Made by a program: the position numbers and the translations under genes. This document shows positions 24,680 through 37,125 of a stretch of DNA of 64,000 nucleotides, one piece after another; the stretch's first letter is position 1, and every line of letters starts with the position of its first letter. The DNA is from Beta vulgaris subsp. vulgaris (lineage: Eukaryota; Streptophyta; Magnoliopsida; Caryophyllales; Amaranthaceae). Where the stretch lies: the NCBI RefSeq assembly GCF_026745355.1, contig NC_079202.1, positions 63,523,055 through 63,587,054 on the forward strand, written 5' to 3'. Under the pieces are notes generated by a model. It did no database searches. It saw only the letters and a program-made list of their open reading frames with translations, and had not been told where the DNA came from.

Positions 24680-24945
24680 TAAACTAGTTATTAGGCTCGG
24701 GCTATGCCTCGGGTAAGAAAAAATTTCATTTATTAATATTGTACTTTGATATGATAGCACGAAATACACTTAGTCTAGTAGTTAAAACTTTAGTACATGA
24801 ACTTGAGGTCATGGGAACAAAACCTATACTATGCAATTTCTAATTTTTTTTATTGTACATGCATTACATGAACTAAAACTCCCTAGGGAGAGCGCCACGT
24901 GGCACCGTTCCTGATTTACGCACGCCTTTTAATATATGGAATTTT
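24680..24945 (+). mobile_element. SINE-like element (tRNA-derived)
   Basis: Contains a pol III A-box-like TAGTCTAGTAGTTAAAAC followed about 35 bases later by a degenerate B-box (ATGGGAACAAAACC), then GAGCGCCACGTGGCAC and an end of CCTTTTAATATA. The same layout and words (GCTTGGTTTAGTGGTTAAAA, AGATCAAATCT, TAGTGCCACGTGACAC, CCTTTTAATATATTAGTA) occur at 61035-61290, so they are two members of one family. Confidence 0.6.
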
Positions 24946-25651
24946 AGTTTTGAATTGTTTTGATACTTTAATTTAAAGTTCTAGTGCATTTTACTGTAAA
25001 ATATGCATAAATTTTCTCAATCGTTATTTACCGTCCGTATTTACTAAAAAAATCGTCCAGTATTTTTTCCTTGAAATGCCCCCTATAGGCCCATAGGCTC
25101 ATACCCTTCCCCTCTCACCCCACTCTTACTCTCGCCTCTCATCCAACTTCACGTCACTCCATCTCTCAGACCTCCTCCACCAGTGTACCACCACCACCAC
25201 CATTGACGGACCACCACTACCGGTGAACCACCTCCACAGGCATACAACCACCACCAGAGCTACACTCGCGCACCACCACCACCGGAGCACTACCTCACTG
25301 TCGCGGACAACCACCAACGAAATGTGGTTAGTCTTTAAAATTTTTTTTTTGCCACCTAGATAGTAATGCCCATTTAAAGAATATACTTACCCTGTTGATG
25401 TTTTTTTTGGCCTTATTTTGTTAGCATTAACTTGAGATCGCGAAGTTTTACCCAAATCTAACAATTTAAGATAAATTAATAGCAGCTATACCTTATATGA
25501 CAGAAAGTTAACGCTAAATCCTTACAGCAAACAATGGAAGACAAATATATTAGAGTATGTTAAAGCAATGTCCTTTACATGTTACATCTAAATACACTTT
25601 AGAAAGGATAGGAAAAGAAATGGAAACAATACAGAACTGAAAAGTGGAGTT

Positions 25652-28600
25652 CTAGTCAAGATGATCATGAGGTCTGAAAGACATGAACATAGCAGCAAAC
25701 TGAAGGAGCCTTTTCTCAGGATCTCCATTCTGAGAGGCTACATGAGTTGCTGAACCTCTAGTCCTCTTCACATACTTCCGCCAAGCAAACTGTATATTCA
25801 CGGCAGCCCAAGTCCTCCAATTCGAAGAATGGTACCTCAAGGTTCGCCTAAGGCTTTCGTTGGCAAACTTGTAGCGGAAGTGTTCGGTGATGTAACGTAG
25901 GTCATAAGCATCGAGTCCAAATGCTTCGATAGATTCGAGACAAACAAGAGTTGCTGATGAGGCAGGGAGTCTGTGGATGAATGGTCTTCGAAGGCACCAA
26001 GATAAGAGCTCATCACCTAAGAAGGCTCCTGGTCCTAGAATGTCTGTTGCTACCAAGCCTTTACTAAGGTTTTGGTTGCTTTTTATTCGTCCACGAACTA
26101 TGAACACCATTCTTTGAACAGGATCCCCTTCCCTCATGATCTAGGTTTAAACATAACCATCACACATAAACAGTAGAAAAATATAACCTATCACAAAAAA
26201 GCAACAATCTTAAAAAATATAAGCTCTTACTGACTTTGTATTGTAAAAATCTACTTTGAGCATTGATTTGCTGAGAATTAAACTATTAATTTATGATGTT
26301 GGGATAATATTGTAGGATTTTTCTTAGTAAACACTTGCTTATCAATCTATGTTGATCGAACATGGGTACTCATGTCGGACGCAGGCACAAGTCTAAGAGT
26401 CCAAGTCGGCTATGCTGTTAAAAGGTTTCCATGATTATGGCCCATGATGAAGCGTAAAAGTGTCCACACCTATGTAGAATGTTCGAGGATCCGACACGCT
26501 TAATTGAGGTAAAGAAGGAGTTCACAACTTGTGCTAATGTATAGTGGGAATAGATGGTGGTTTAAATTAGCAAAGATTAACACCTTAACCATCACATGTT
26601 GCCAAAAAAAACCATCAAATGTTGCCTATTACTTGAATGGATGTAATACAATAAATTTAGGTAGCTTAAATACCTTTTCATCTTTGCAGTAGATCAGTGG
26701 TTTCACTCTATCACAGATGTTATCAAGGATTAGATCATCCAAGCAGTGAAACAGTGGAACCTGCAAAATGCAGATCACGAAAATTACGATACAATATCAT
26801 CTGAAAGTCTCATAAATTCTGCCAAAACTTGGGTCCGGTATTTAGAAAAAGATCTGCATTTTCATAGTAAAACGAGAAAATCACCTTTTTTATGAGATCA
26901 AGGCAAAGATATCGTTTGATGTCACGCCTAAGACCTTCAGGCAAGTCTTTGATTAGCTCCATCTCATCAACTCCTCCTGTAGTCAACCAACTCTGGCGTT
27001 CAAAGTGACTTACTCTACGCCTTAGCCGAGATGGCAATTGTCTTCGCTTCATCCACCATTCCATGTCTCGACATCTCAGTTGCATTTTTCTCTTCTTTGC
27101 CATGACAGTATGCAGGAACACCTATGCAAAGGCATACCAGGTCCTCAATGTTAAATTTTTGCCATACTCGGTATGATAAGAGTGTAGAATAGAAAAACTG
27201 AGCCAAGAGCTTACCTGAATGTTACCAATCAATAAGGTGAAAAGCATTAATCCACCAAGTACGAGACACATACAGAAGGACACTTCTGCCCATTGGCTTG
27301 TTGGAGTCAGATTATTGCCAAAAGTACTGATACAATGCAACACAATATTACTACTGTTAAGTATACTTAAAATTAGCAAAAAATCGAAGATAAATTACTG
27401 ATGATATACATGATCTGTTTCCTCCTTTTTTCTGGTTATCATCTGATGTATTTATCTAGAAATTTTTGTTAATATAATCAAATGATATTGTTATTTGTTT
27501 ACAGTGTTAAAAAAAAGAACAGAAATAAGGAAAAAATAGTATCCATTCTGTTGGCAGTTTTCAAAAGTAAACATGATTAGTATATATAAAATTACTTTTA
27601 AGTTTATTGTACAACCTATATCATACGACTTTTTAATTTCTTAAAACCAATAATTGAAAATCGACAATTTATGAAAAACAATTTTTATTTTCCATTTTCA
27701 GTATATCTGAGATCAACAGTATTTGTACAAGCAAGATAATCGACAACCGCAATGCATGAGAGTTGGGATTGAAAAACGGCAATATTTCTGTTTTTGCGGA
27801 AAGTTATGTACCTCAGCTGGAATAAGCCCCATGAAATGGGATATAGGATCTTAATAACAATGGCATTGCTGGAAATGACAGGAACTGCGGAACTGTAGAT
27901 TCCATAACTGAAAGGCCCATTATCATCCAAGCAAAACGACGTATGGGTGATTGTGGAGTTGACACCACATCTTGCTATCGCATCTGGTTGCTTCAAAAAC
28001 TCATAGCAAATTCCCTTTGAGCAAGACAAAGACATACCACAGTTTCCTGTCCTACTACACTGTTGTGTGAGGCAAGCTGCAACTCGCTGTATTGCAAGAA
28101 CATACCAGCATCCTCCAACAACCTGCACACCATGTAGATTAACCGATGATGCCTGATTATGAGTCATGACAAATTTCAAAAGATATTCATGAAAGGGGAT
28201 AAATGAATATCAAAGGATGACTTACATGAGAAGCAATGAAGTAAGCAACGAGATTAAGTCCGAACCCCCACCATATGGTACCAAAGATGTATCCAGTGAC
28301 CTTTTGCATCTTTCTCATTAGATATATGCTGTGATAAACTTTGGGCAGGAATTGGAATAGAAAAATAAGCAGCAATATTGTCATCAAAATTTTAATCTTA
28401 TCCTGTCTGAGTAACATCGGCGCAACAGACCAGAACACAACCTGCAAGCACGGAATAACAATTTATCTCAACACTGATTTGACGAGTCCTGATGTACTAG
28501 AAGTCAAGCCTATGTTACTAGGAATCTTCATTTCACCTCAAGTACCCATGTCTGATCTGCGATATCCCGACATGAGTAGGGACAAACTTTGAGACTTGAT

Positions 28601-31600
28601 TTTAGGCTATAATCATGGATTTTTTTTTCCCAGATAACAGGATCTACCCATGGTCGATACAAGTACCCAAGTCCAAGTAACATATACTCCAGCATAATAT
28701 GAAGTACTAATTTCAAACCATGTCATTTAAAAGTTTCATAACTAAGGACTTAGTTCATTGTTTGCAACATATCCAATAAGAACCTCAATAACAATTTTAA
28801 GGGAACTACAAGGTTATGGAAAGATCAAATTTCAGCTCTACGGAGAAAAACTACTTCAAGAGTTCAAGCAAAAGAAAAAAACAGAGAACTTTCAGATTTA
28901 GGTATAATATGTATTTGCGGTAAAAATCAGCAATCATATCCGGGTTGTCTACTGCAATACTGGATTTCGCAATCAAGTTGTTTTGGGGCATGCTCTTATA
29001 TTCGCGCTTATGGCATAAATTTTGTGATGAAAAGACCTCCTCAAACAAGACACATTGAAGACATCAAGAGAGCTTAACTTAATCAATAATCAACGTTTAG
29101 AAGTTAGGACCTCAAGTAACCAAGTTGTTGGTCTGACCCTTTTTGGCTAAGTATCCAAAAACACTACCAGTTGGAAAATTAGTTTCGCCATCACCAAGCA
29201 TTTCAGAACATCTAAACATCCACATCAAGAAGGCTGAATCCAGTTGCGTAGATAACTTGTCAACTTTCTGATATAAGCTATGTTAATTGACTTGATTTAG
29301 GACCTTTGATAAAGACTCTCAAGCTAATGAAACACATACAATTATTTAGATTTAGATTCTTTTAGTTAAGACTCTAAACTGCTCTACTAGAACTAGAAGA
29401 CACTAATTTCCCACACAAATAACTGTACTAGGACCAGGAACAGTGAAATTATATATCAGCAAAGCGATAAAGGCAGATTGTATGCTAGAAAATGGACTCT
29501 AGTTCATGATTTCACCATAGACAATCTTTGCCAACAAGTGCCAAATATAACCAAAATTTTCTAGATCCGCAAACTTAATGCAACATTATTGATATTGCAA
29601 AAGTTTATGCTTGCATCCTAACCATATTAGTGCAACCAAAATGACAATATGTGACATCATCTAATGTACTCGAAAATTTTGAAGTATATGAGGAAATATA
29701 CTAGAGTTCAGTCTTTGATGTTTAACTATAAATATCAACATGTTTAACTCCTTCTACATGGGATAATAATTTAATTACCCCACCAAATGACATGAAAGGT
29801 ATTCAGGTACATGTAGATTTTCCTTTCTTATGAAAGATAATCATATATGCTTAAGGAAGTAAAGCAACATTAAGGTAAGTCTTTAGTTGTTTAAACCAGT
29901 TCTTTAAGTTTCACAAAGCTATCTTCAGTTTCTGACATGCCTTAAGACATAATTTCATATTAGAGACATAATTTCATGTTCCCCACCAAAACACATACAT
30001 GAAGATTAATCAAGTGAAGGTACACTTTCCATTTTGATGAAAGATGGTTATACCTCGCGACAAAAAGAAGGATGATATACCTGCTCAATTAACGGTGTTC
30101 TAATTTCTAATCTTGGATATTCATTGCAAAAACTAGGTCTCAAAGCTCTAAAAATTTCTTCAATAACTAGGATACCAGGTGGAGCGTATTAACAACCTGT
30201 CAATCACTCAATCCGAATCATCTGTTCAGATGAATAACAACATCAGGACAACAAATTACAAGAACAAAGAGGACCAAATTTCACAAATGAGTACGCTATA
30301 AACAAAACTGTTCGTTACCAAACAATGGCGAGATTAAGGGGTGTGGCCCACAGAAGCGCAAGTACCAAAATGTTCACATGATCTCATCTCTCTTGTTCTG
30401 TAACAATCGGTTTGACATTCCTTTATTTTTTTACCTCTTTAGAGAAAAAGCTGTTAGCTACTAGCCTCTCACAACAGTCACAAATCACAATTAACTGTAA
30501 AATAGTACCACCATCACAATTCACACCATGTACTGTAAGAAAAAGCTCAGCTAACATAACAGTTAAGGAGTTTTTACCATAGTACCCTTCATTTGGGTTA
30601 GTATCAAAGAAGAGGTACTATATCTGTATGACTGTATTAGTCAAACTAAAGTCACAATCAAGTATCAAACCATTAGGTAGGAAACAAGGAAGCTTAACAC
30701 CATTTCACTCTTTCACGCTGCACTTAGTATTTAGTAAGTGTACTGTGTACGTCCATCAGCTGATTGCGCCTTATCTGAACTTACCTAAACTTATTTTTCT
30801 AAATAAAATCAAAATATTTTGAACGTAACACAACCTTATTGTATAGGAGTCTTGCATTGTCAAATGTTAAACATCATACCTACATCATACTATAACATAA
30901 ATTGATAAAGAAATTACATAAATAAATGGTGACAAACATGCAAAAAAATTACCCTGAATTTAGTAGTGTTACTCTAACACCTTCATTTACCTCAAAAACG
31001 GGGTGAGTATTGTATCGTGTCCGACACAACACTTTACTTGATACTTCATTTTACAATTTAAGCTAAACACTTGACTTTTTCTACAAAATACCCGAGTCGG
31101 GCACTTGGACATCCATATATACGAGTAGACACTCAATCCGTATCAGAGTAACATATGAATTTAGAATTACAAGAACACAAAATTCATACCTGAGGGATAG
31201 GAAGTATGACATAGAGATCAAACCAGAAGCCTTTCAAAGAACGTACATAATGTGAAGCAATGGCACGTGCATCCCACACGAGTTTCCCACACCCAACTAC
31301 CAACGATTCTCTTGACACGTACGCCAACCGAAACTGAAGCCACAAATGCCACAAGTGCACAGCATCCACACACGTGCGAATAAGTGTTACAACCGCAGCA
31401 AGTACCCCATCCATGTAAAGACACGAGCCACCTCGTCCAATAGACAAAGCATAGAAGAATACAGGATCAACGGCTAGTGCCACGGCACGTGCCAGCAGGA
31501 TCACCCGGTTCCACCACCGGACCCGCTCGCTCCTCGGGTCAAGTATCGGGCCGAACAGGCCCGAGGGCCACTTCCGGAGCCGGCTCCCCCGGGCCTGTTT

Positions 31601-31885
31601 GGACCGAGAGCGTAAATTGGATCGGGTTCGGGTCGGGTAGAGGGAGGACCCGGCAGAGGCCTCCCATTCGGGCTGGTCGGCCCGATCACAGCTAGTAGAG
31701 TGGAACACTGGTACACCCACTTGAGTGCATGCATAACACTCAATTGGGTTGCTCCAACTACCACTGTAGAAACTGTCATCCTCATTGCCACTACTACTTC
31801 CACCACCGTTATTGGTGGTGCTTCCTCCTTCTACGGTTGCCCCGCCACCCTCTTCTGCCACCCCGCGCTTTTTTCCAAACAGCAT
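25652..31885 (-). CDS. CNGC2: Cyclic nucleotide-gated ion channel 2-like
   Basis: Plasma-membrane cation (calcium) channel with C-terminal cyclic-nucleotide-binding and calmodulin-binding regions; the Arabidopsis orthologue (DND1) acts in calcium signalling and immunity. Seven exons on the minus strand: 31190-31885, 28226-28441, 27812-28122, 27215-27326, 26885-27121, 26674-26760 and 25652-26140, giving about 715 residues (Arabidopsis CNGC2 about 726). Seen: N-terminal ECYACTQVGVPVFHSTSCD, typical of CNGC2; membrane segments across exons 1-4; the pore (WGLFQLSTFGNN, codon split between exons 3 and 4); the C-linker AKKRKMQLRCRDMEWWMKRR; the phosphate-binding cassette GDELLSWCLRRPF (about residue 595); and an IQ motif in WAAVNIQFAWRKYVKR (about 667). 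It ends SFRPHDHLD, as CNGC2 does (RPHDHLE). The filter reads GNN where I recall AND in Arabidopsis CNGC2. Intron 1 is 2.7 kb. Confidence 0.95.
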
Positions 31886-33330
31886 TTTCAGCTGATAGTT
31901 GACGTCCCAGAAATAGTTTTATACTCTATCACGACAATATGGGGAAAGGTAATTTGATGATGAGAATGGGAATTTGTGTGAGATAATATAATTGATAAGC
32001 TTAGTGACAGTAGAGTTATGTACATTATATATGTGTTGGAAAGCAACGAGTACATATAGAACAAGAAGGAAATTACTAGGAAACTATCCTATAAATGTAC
32101 AGGAGAATAGATTATGAAACATGCTCCATGTGTCCTAGGATATATTAGCCGTTTTATCATTTTTGACAAGTTTTGAGACATTTAAGTTTTAAGTTTTACT
32201 CAATTTTTGTAAGCTTTGGAGTTGAACTAAAGCTGGGCAGTAGACAGTGGGCCTCATGCCAAATTTCCAATAGAAGAGTCTTTGGCAAGTCCAGCCCAAA
32301 TCTGGCCAACTTGGGCTGGTTGGGTCTTTGAAGTTTTTGTCTGTTTAATATTTGGTTTGATAGTGAATGGGCTTATTGGTGGACCGACTCGTTAATGCGT
32401 ATGCTGGAATTTTGGTGCCCAACTCTAATTCAAAGTACGATCTAACTAAAAATCTCCTTTTCGCTACTATAAAGTGTATTGACCGCAAATACTAGACCAA
32501 GATATACTGTACAGGTTGAGGTATAGACACTGTCATTCTCCTTACTATTAATAAGAAAAAGTAGAACATTTTATCTTATAGTCATTGAATAAAACTCTTC
32601 AGTACTAAATTTAACTTTTCAACCTCCTAGATGAGGTACCAAAGTCCATTTCATACAATTCCACACAGGTATTAAGGTTGGGTATGACTATGGCTATGTT
32701 CAGTTCACCTTATTTTTGCTTATTTCAAATCTAATCAGATCAGATCAGAAAAAATAAGTTCAGATCAGATCAGTTCAGATCATGATTATATTTAAAAATC
32801 ATTATATCTTTCATAACATATTAGTAAAAATTATAATAATTGAATATTAATAAAGTACTCATTGAGACGAATCAAACAAGACCCCACATGACTATATTTT
32901 TTCTTATATATTGAGAAAAATCTAAAAGATAAGATCTTGTAATCAGATCAGTTCAGATCAGATCAGATCAGAAAAAATAAGTTCAGATCAGATCAGATAA
33001 GTTCAGATCAGAAAATTTTAGGTGAACTAAACATAGCCTATATGAGCTTTATATGCACTTTGAAAGCTTCAAACATTCACTATAGGAGGCTTTGATGAAT
33101 GTCTGACTAAATCTCCAATGAAAACGAGCAAAAAGTAGGCAAAATGCACTAGCCTGACAAACTATCCCCAAAAACAACTTGAAGAAACAAAGGATTTACA
33201 CTAAGAAATATGTGAGACAAAAACTATATTACAGTACTCCCATTGGGAAAATAAATTTAACTCTAATGATTGTTTAGCTACTAATTAAGAACTACTGCTA
33301 AAGATTTATTACATGAGTAACAAAAACCAC
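31886..33330. other. Intergenic region between CNGC2-like and S-receptor kinase genes
   Basis: Holds the CNGC2 promoter and leader, and the 3' flank of the receptor kinase. A GTATAAAAC word on the minus strand near 31920 is TATA-like but only about 35 bases from the start codon. The main identifiable item is a 347-bp Tourist-like element (32692-33038). No other gene is seen. Confidence 0.6.
32692..33038. mobile_element. 347-bp Tourist-like MITE with TAT target duplication
   Basis: Ends GGCTATGTTCAGTTCACCT and AGGTGAACTAAACATAGCC form an inverted repeat. TAT flanks both sides (32689-32691 and 33039-33041). The interior is packed with CAGATCAGATCAG and AAAAAATAAGTTCAG repeats near both ends, giving strong self-complementarity, and carries the dispersed word GAGACGAATCAAACAAGA. 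Confidence 0.85.
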
Positions 33331-35826
33331 TCAGTTGATTATGAGATTTTCTCTCTTTGAATGAATAAGAGATGAAGTAGGCCTCTCCACATTCATCGAA
33401 GATTGAGCTACCGGAGTTTGGAATGATGATGATGATGACAGACCAGGGGCTGAAGTGGCAAAAGTGGAAATACTACCACTCATGTTCAAGCTAGTCCCGC
33501 TGATTGAACCATCGGGTGCTGCCTTTGGGGCGGGGGGCTTTCCAATCTCCATTATGCCTTCCAACATCTGCACAACTTTTCCCATCATAGGCCTTTGAGA
33601 TGGTTGTTCTTGTATACACCAAAAGCTAACTTGAATTGCTCTTGTCACTTGATCCAAATCCACTTCAAAATCAGCAAGCCTCGTGTCTAGTATACTTCCT
33701 ACATTACCCTTCTCATACTCCTCATATGCCCAAACAGAGAACTTCTTCCTGTTTGTTTCATTTGACACTTCAAAGTTCCTTCTTCCACTTACTATCTCCA
33801 GCAACACCATACCAAAACTATAAACATCAGATTTCGATGTTATTGGTAGATTGGCAAGCCATTCAGGGGCCAAGTACCCCCTTGTACCTCTCACACTGGT
33901 GAGGGTCCGGTGTCGATGGTCTTTCGGGTTTACAAGCTTAGCAAGGCCAAAATCGGAAACTTTGGCATTGTAGTTATCATCTAAGAGAATGTTTTCTGGT
34001 TTTATATCACAATGTACAATGCAATCCCGGCATTCCTCATGAAGATAAGTGATTCCTCTTGCAGTTCCCAAGGCAATATTGAACCGATGCTCCCAATTCA
34101 AAAGTCTCCCAGATTCATCCCCCGTTGCGAAGAGGAAACTATCAAGCGACCCATTTTTCATGAACTCATAAACCAGAAGCCTGTGTCGACTCTCAGAGCA
34201 GAACCCTATCAGCCTAACCAAATTTAAATGATGGGTGCTACTTATGGTAGCTACCTCCATTCTAAATTGTTTCTCCCCCTGCTCAATACCCTCGAGCTGC
34301 TTCACTGCAGCAACTGTTCTATTCGCAAGTACTCCCTTATAGACCACCCCAAATCCTCCTTCCCCAAGTTTCTCCTTGAAATTTCTTGTAGCCTGCTGGA
34401 GGTCTTTGTACGAAAACTGCACAGGTGCACCTGATGCATACTCCAGAAGTGCATACTGAGCTGATACACCTCCAAATTTAGGACTCTTTCTACAGCACCA
34501 CCACCAAACACTGCCCTCTAAAAGTATCAATGCCGCAAGGGTGCCTAAAACAACCACTGCCACAATCCAACCTTTCAGCTTGTCCTTTTCTCTTCCTTCC
34601 TCAGAGGAAGGAGGAGGGTTTGGTAGGATTGGGTTACAAACCTTAACATAAGAGGTGCTAGGAAGAGCAGCAGACTGATAACCACTAACAAAACTCGCAG
34701 TCTTAATATAACACTGCCCCGATCCATCAGCCAAAATTGTCGAAGCTACACAAGAAGAACCCGAAAGACAATTCCCCCTACACGCTGAAATACCAACATA
34801 GTAGAGATCATTCGTAGTCTCCGGATAATACGTAAGAAACTTCGTATGATCCATCTGCAACATTGCCACACTCCCAGGACAATCACTAATCTCCCTCTTC
34901 AACCTACACCCTCTCGTACTATCATTCGGATCAACAAAATCGAAATTCTCAGACGGGCACCCACAAACAGGGCCAGTATCATTGTAACTACAAACACCCA
35001 TATTCCCACAATACCCAAAAACTTGACATTGATCATTAACAGCAGTCCACCTCACAATAGCATTCCCACTTCCTCTACTAAAACTATAAATCCTCAAATT
35101 CCCATCATTATCCAACCTTAAAAACCTCAAAAAATCTCCAGATTCAGCATAATCACTCCCATAAGCCATAATTACTGACCCACGTATACTAGCATCATAA
35201 AGTTGCAAAATCCCAAGTGATTGAAGCCCTAATCTAGGGTTACTTAAATTAGCATTAATAGAAGCATTCAACCCTAAACTCCAATAAACAACATTATTAT
35301 TCCATTGCAAAGTCAAATTCCCAGTTCTATTTAAGAAAAACGAGTAAGACCCAGATGATAAAACCATCCCAACAGTAAAATTCTGAGATTGAACAATAGT
35401 ATCAGTAGGATTATCAAAAGTAGACCAAACTACAAAATTAGACCGATTTTTAAGCAAGAAATTACCAGAATCATCAATTGTAGCATGTGAAACGCCGGAA
35501 TTTGAAGTGTTAGATTGCCATAAAATATTTCCAGCGCCGGAATTTAGGCGCAAGTTTCCGTCGGCGAGAAATGAGAAAGTTGCGCCGGAATCTGCTTCGG
35601 TTGAAATCGACCAAATTTGAAGAGAATCATAAGTAATACATAGAGAAAAATAAGAAGAATTAAGAGGGAGAAATTGGAGAGAGAAAGTGTTATTTGTAGA
35701 AGACCATTTTTGAGTTGAGTTTGAAGCTGAAAGAGTGGACCCTACTGGGATATCTGTAGAAGATGAAATTGTGAAGAAGATGAAGAAGATGAATGTTTTT
35801 GTTAATAATAATTGATTTTGTTCCAT
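33331..35826 (-). CDS. G-type lectin S-receptor-like serine/threonine kinase (At1g34300 type)
   Basis: Intronless gene for a membrane receptor kinase of 831 residues. Order seen: signal peptide (about 1-23, ending SSTDIPVG), bulb-type mannose-lectin domain (about 30-150) including VVWSTFDNPTDTIVQSQNF, a Cys-rich EGF-like part (CQVFGYCGNMGVCSYNDTGP), a PAN-like segment (CRGNCLSGSSCVAST), one membrane span (about 420-443), then a kinase domain (about 480-755) with LGEGGFGVVYKG, the invariant Lys in AAVKQLEG, CIVHCDIKPENILL, SDFGLAK and GTRGYLAPEW. HCD replaces HRD, so it is a non-RD kinase, as in its Arabidopsis relative. The close match in GAPVQFSYKDLQ and GIEQGEKQFRMEVATISST places it with At1g34300. 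No extra in-frame ATG lies just upstream of 35826, which follows a leader without introns that I can see. Confidence 0.95.
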   Translation of the reverse strand: MEQNQLLLTKTFIFFIFFTISSSTDIPVGSTLSASNSTQKWSSTNNTFSLQFLPLNSSYFSLCITYDSLQIWSISTEADSGATFSFLADGNLRLNSGAGNILWQSNTSNSGVSHATIDDSGNFLLKNRSNFVVWSTFDNPTDTIVQSQNFTVGMVLSSGSYSFFLNRTGNLTLQWNNNVVYWSLGLNASINANLSNPRLGLQSLGILQLYDASIRGSVIMAYGSDYAESGDFLRFLRLDNDGNLRIYSFSRGSGNAIVRWTAVNDQCQVFGYCGNMGVCSYNDTGPVCGCPSENFDFVDPNDSTRGCRLKREISDCPGSVAMLQMDHTKFLTYYPETTNDLYYVGISACRGNCLSGSSCVASTILADGSGQCYIKTASFVSGYQSAALPSTSYVKVCNPILPNPPPSSEEGREKDKLKGWIVAVVVLGTLAALILLEGSVWWWCCRKSPKFGGVSAQYALLEYASGAPVQFSYKDLQQATRNFKEKLGEGGFGVVYKGVLANRTVAAVKQLEGIEQGEKQFRMEVATISSTHHLNLVRLIGFCSESRHRLLVYEFMKNGSLDSFLFATGDESGRLLNWEHRFNIALGTARGITYLHEECRDCIVHCDIKPENILLDDNYNAKVSDFGLAKLVNPKDHRHRTLTSVRGTRGYLAPEWLANLPITSKSDVYSFGMVLLEIVSGRRNFEVSNETNRKKFSVWAYEEYEKGNVGSILDTRLADFEVDLDQVTRAIQVSFWCIQEQPSQRPMMGKVVQMLEGIMEIGKPPAPKAAPDGSISGTSLNMSGSISTFATSAPGLSSSSSFQTPVAQSSMNVERPTSSLIHSKRENLIIN

Positions 35827-37125
35827 TTTCTTTTCTGGGTGCTTTGAGTTTTTTTCTGGGTAGATAAATTTTGGTTCTGCAAATTTGATTATAAGTTTAA
35901 GTAGTGATTAGTGTAGATTGAAGACTTTTAGGGTAGAAAGAAGAATGGGACCTAGTTATGGTGATTGGTGATGGAGCAATTGAGCAAAGATTACTCCATA
36001 ATGGAGATAGTAGCTATCAGTAGTGGAAATTGGAAAAACCAACGTAAAGTATATGGTTGGGAAGAGCTCTTAAGACAACTTTGATACTAGTAGTATTAAA
36101 CTAGTCAAATCCTCGAATTTGTCCTCTCTTTAGGTCATTACATAAACGCGGTTGCAATCGTCTAACTTGTTTAATATGAGCTGAGCTTAAAGATTTATTT
36201 GTGTTCTAACTTATATTTATGTTTATGATTTATAAGTAAAGGTATGTTTATGTCGTACATTTATATCATCGTTTATATCTTTGTATATAGCTTGTTTGAA
36301 ATCTTTTGCAAAATCAATTATATTAAAGAATGAAGAGTTAATAGAACTTTCGATCAAACCTTAATTTATGCTTAACCTTTTACAAAAAAAACACAATATT
36401 ACCTATCCGCAGGAGAAATTTGAGAAAAAAATATATTGTAGTTAATTTCAATCAATTATAGGTAGGAATGAAAATAGAACGTTTCTTCATGACTTGAAAA
36501 ATAATATTACAAACTTTGTCATATCAAATCAACTATTTGAAAGACCCATCCATTGATAATATGAGTTTATGCATTGGATAACTGTTTGTCTTAAATACAT
36601 AGACACTTATAAACTTTATATATGAGTTATCCTTTAGACTTGGGTGACCTTGTGTCCTAAATAGGTCACTTTTACTTATAAACAAGTGACTCATTTAAGA
36701 TAAATAACTATTATGTGTTTAAAAACGACTCACTTTGACTTAAAAGAGTGATCCTTTTGCGAAAAGTGAATGATATAACAATTAATTTATTATAAACTCG
36801 ATACTCAATACTAATTGAAAGCTATGAAACATTAGAGTTCGTCACGTGTAATCTAAATATGGCTGGTGTTGCCGTGTTGGAGCATATAATTCAATTAGAT
36901 TCACTAAAAATTAATCAACGAATCATACGCAATGACTCGGGACTTCACCCAGAACAACAACTACTTAGTACTCTATAAAACTAGATTGATGAAATGATGT
37001 AATGTGATATAAGAGAGACAAGAGATTAATATTGAAAGAAGTTATTATTTTTAACTAATCCATAGGTCAAAAAAAAAGTTCATTATGCACAATATATTTG
37101 GTGGTCCATGGAAGTATACACACTA

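Larger units (their letters stand above)
22262..25651. other. Intergenic region between DTX54-like and CNGC2-like genes
   Basis: Contains the DTX54 promoter, a degenerate Stowaway-like element (about 22748-23175), a LINE reverse-transcriptase fragment (23728-24050), a SINE-like element (24680-24945) and a CCACCA-rich low-complexity stretch (about 25170-25320). No intact gene is seen. The CNGC2 3' UTR must lie near its right end. Confidence 0.6.

Noticed and set aside
25126..25317. Val/Trp-rich open frame from CCACCA repeats
   Set aside because: Simple CCACCA-type low complexity; no family resemblance.
31477..31806. GC-rich open frames opposite CNGC2 exon 1
   Set aside because: They are antisense shadows of the strongly conserved CNGC2 N-terminal exon.
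31916..31924. GTATAAAAC as the CNGC2 TATA box
   Set aside because: Only about 35 bases from the start codon, which would leave almost no leader; not annotated as a promoter.
34846..35121. Plus-strand open frame within the receptor kinase
   Set aside because: Antisense to the intact extracellular domain of the S-receptor-like kinase.
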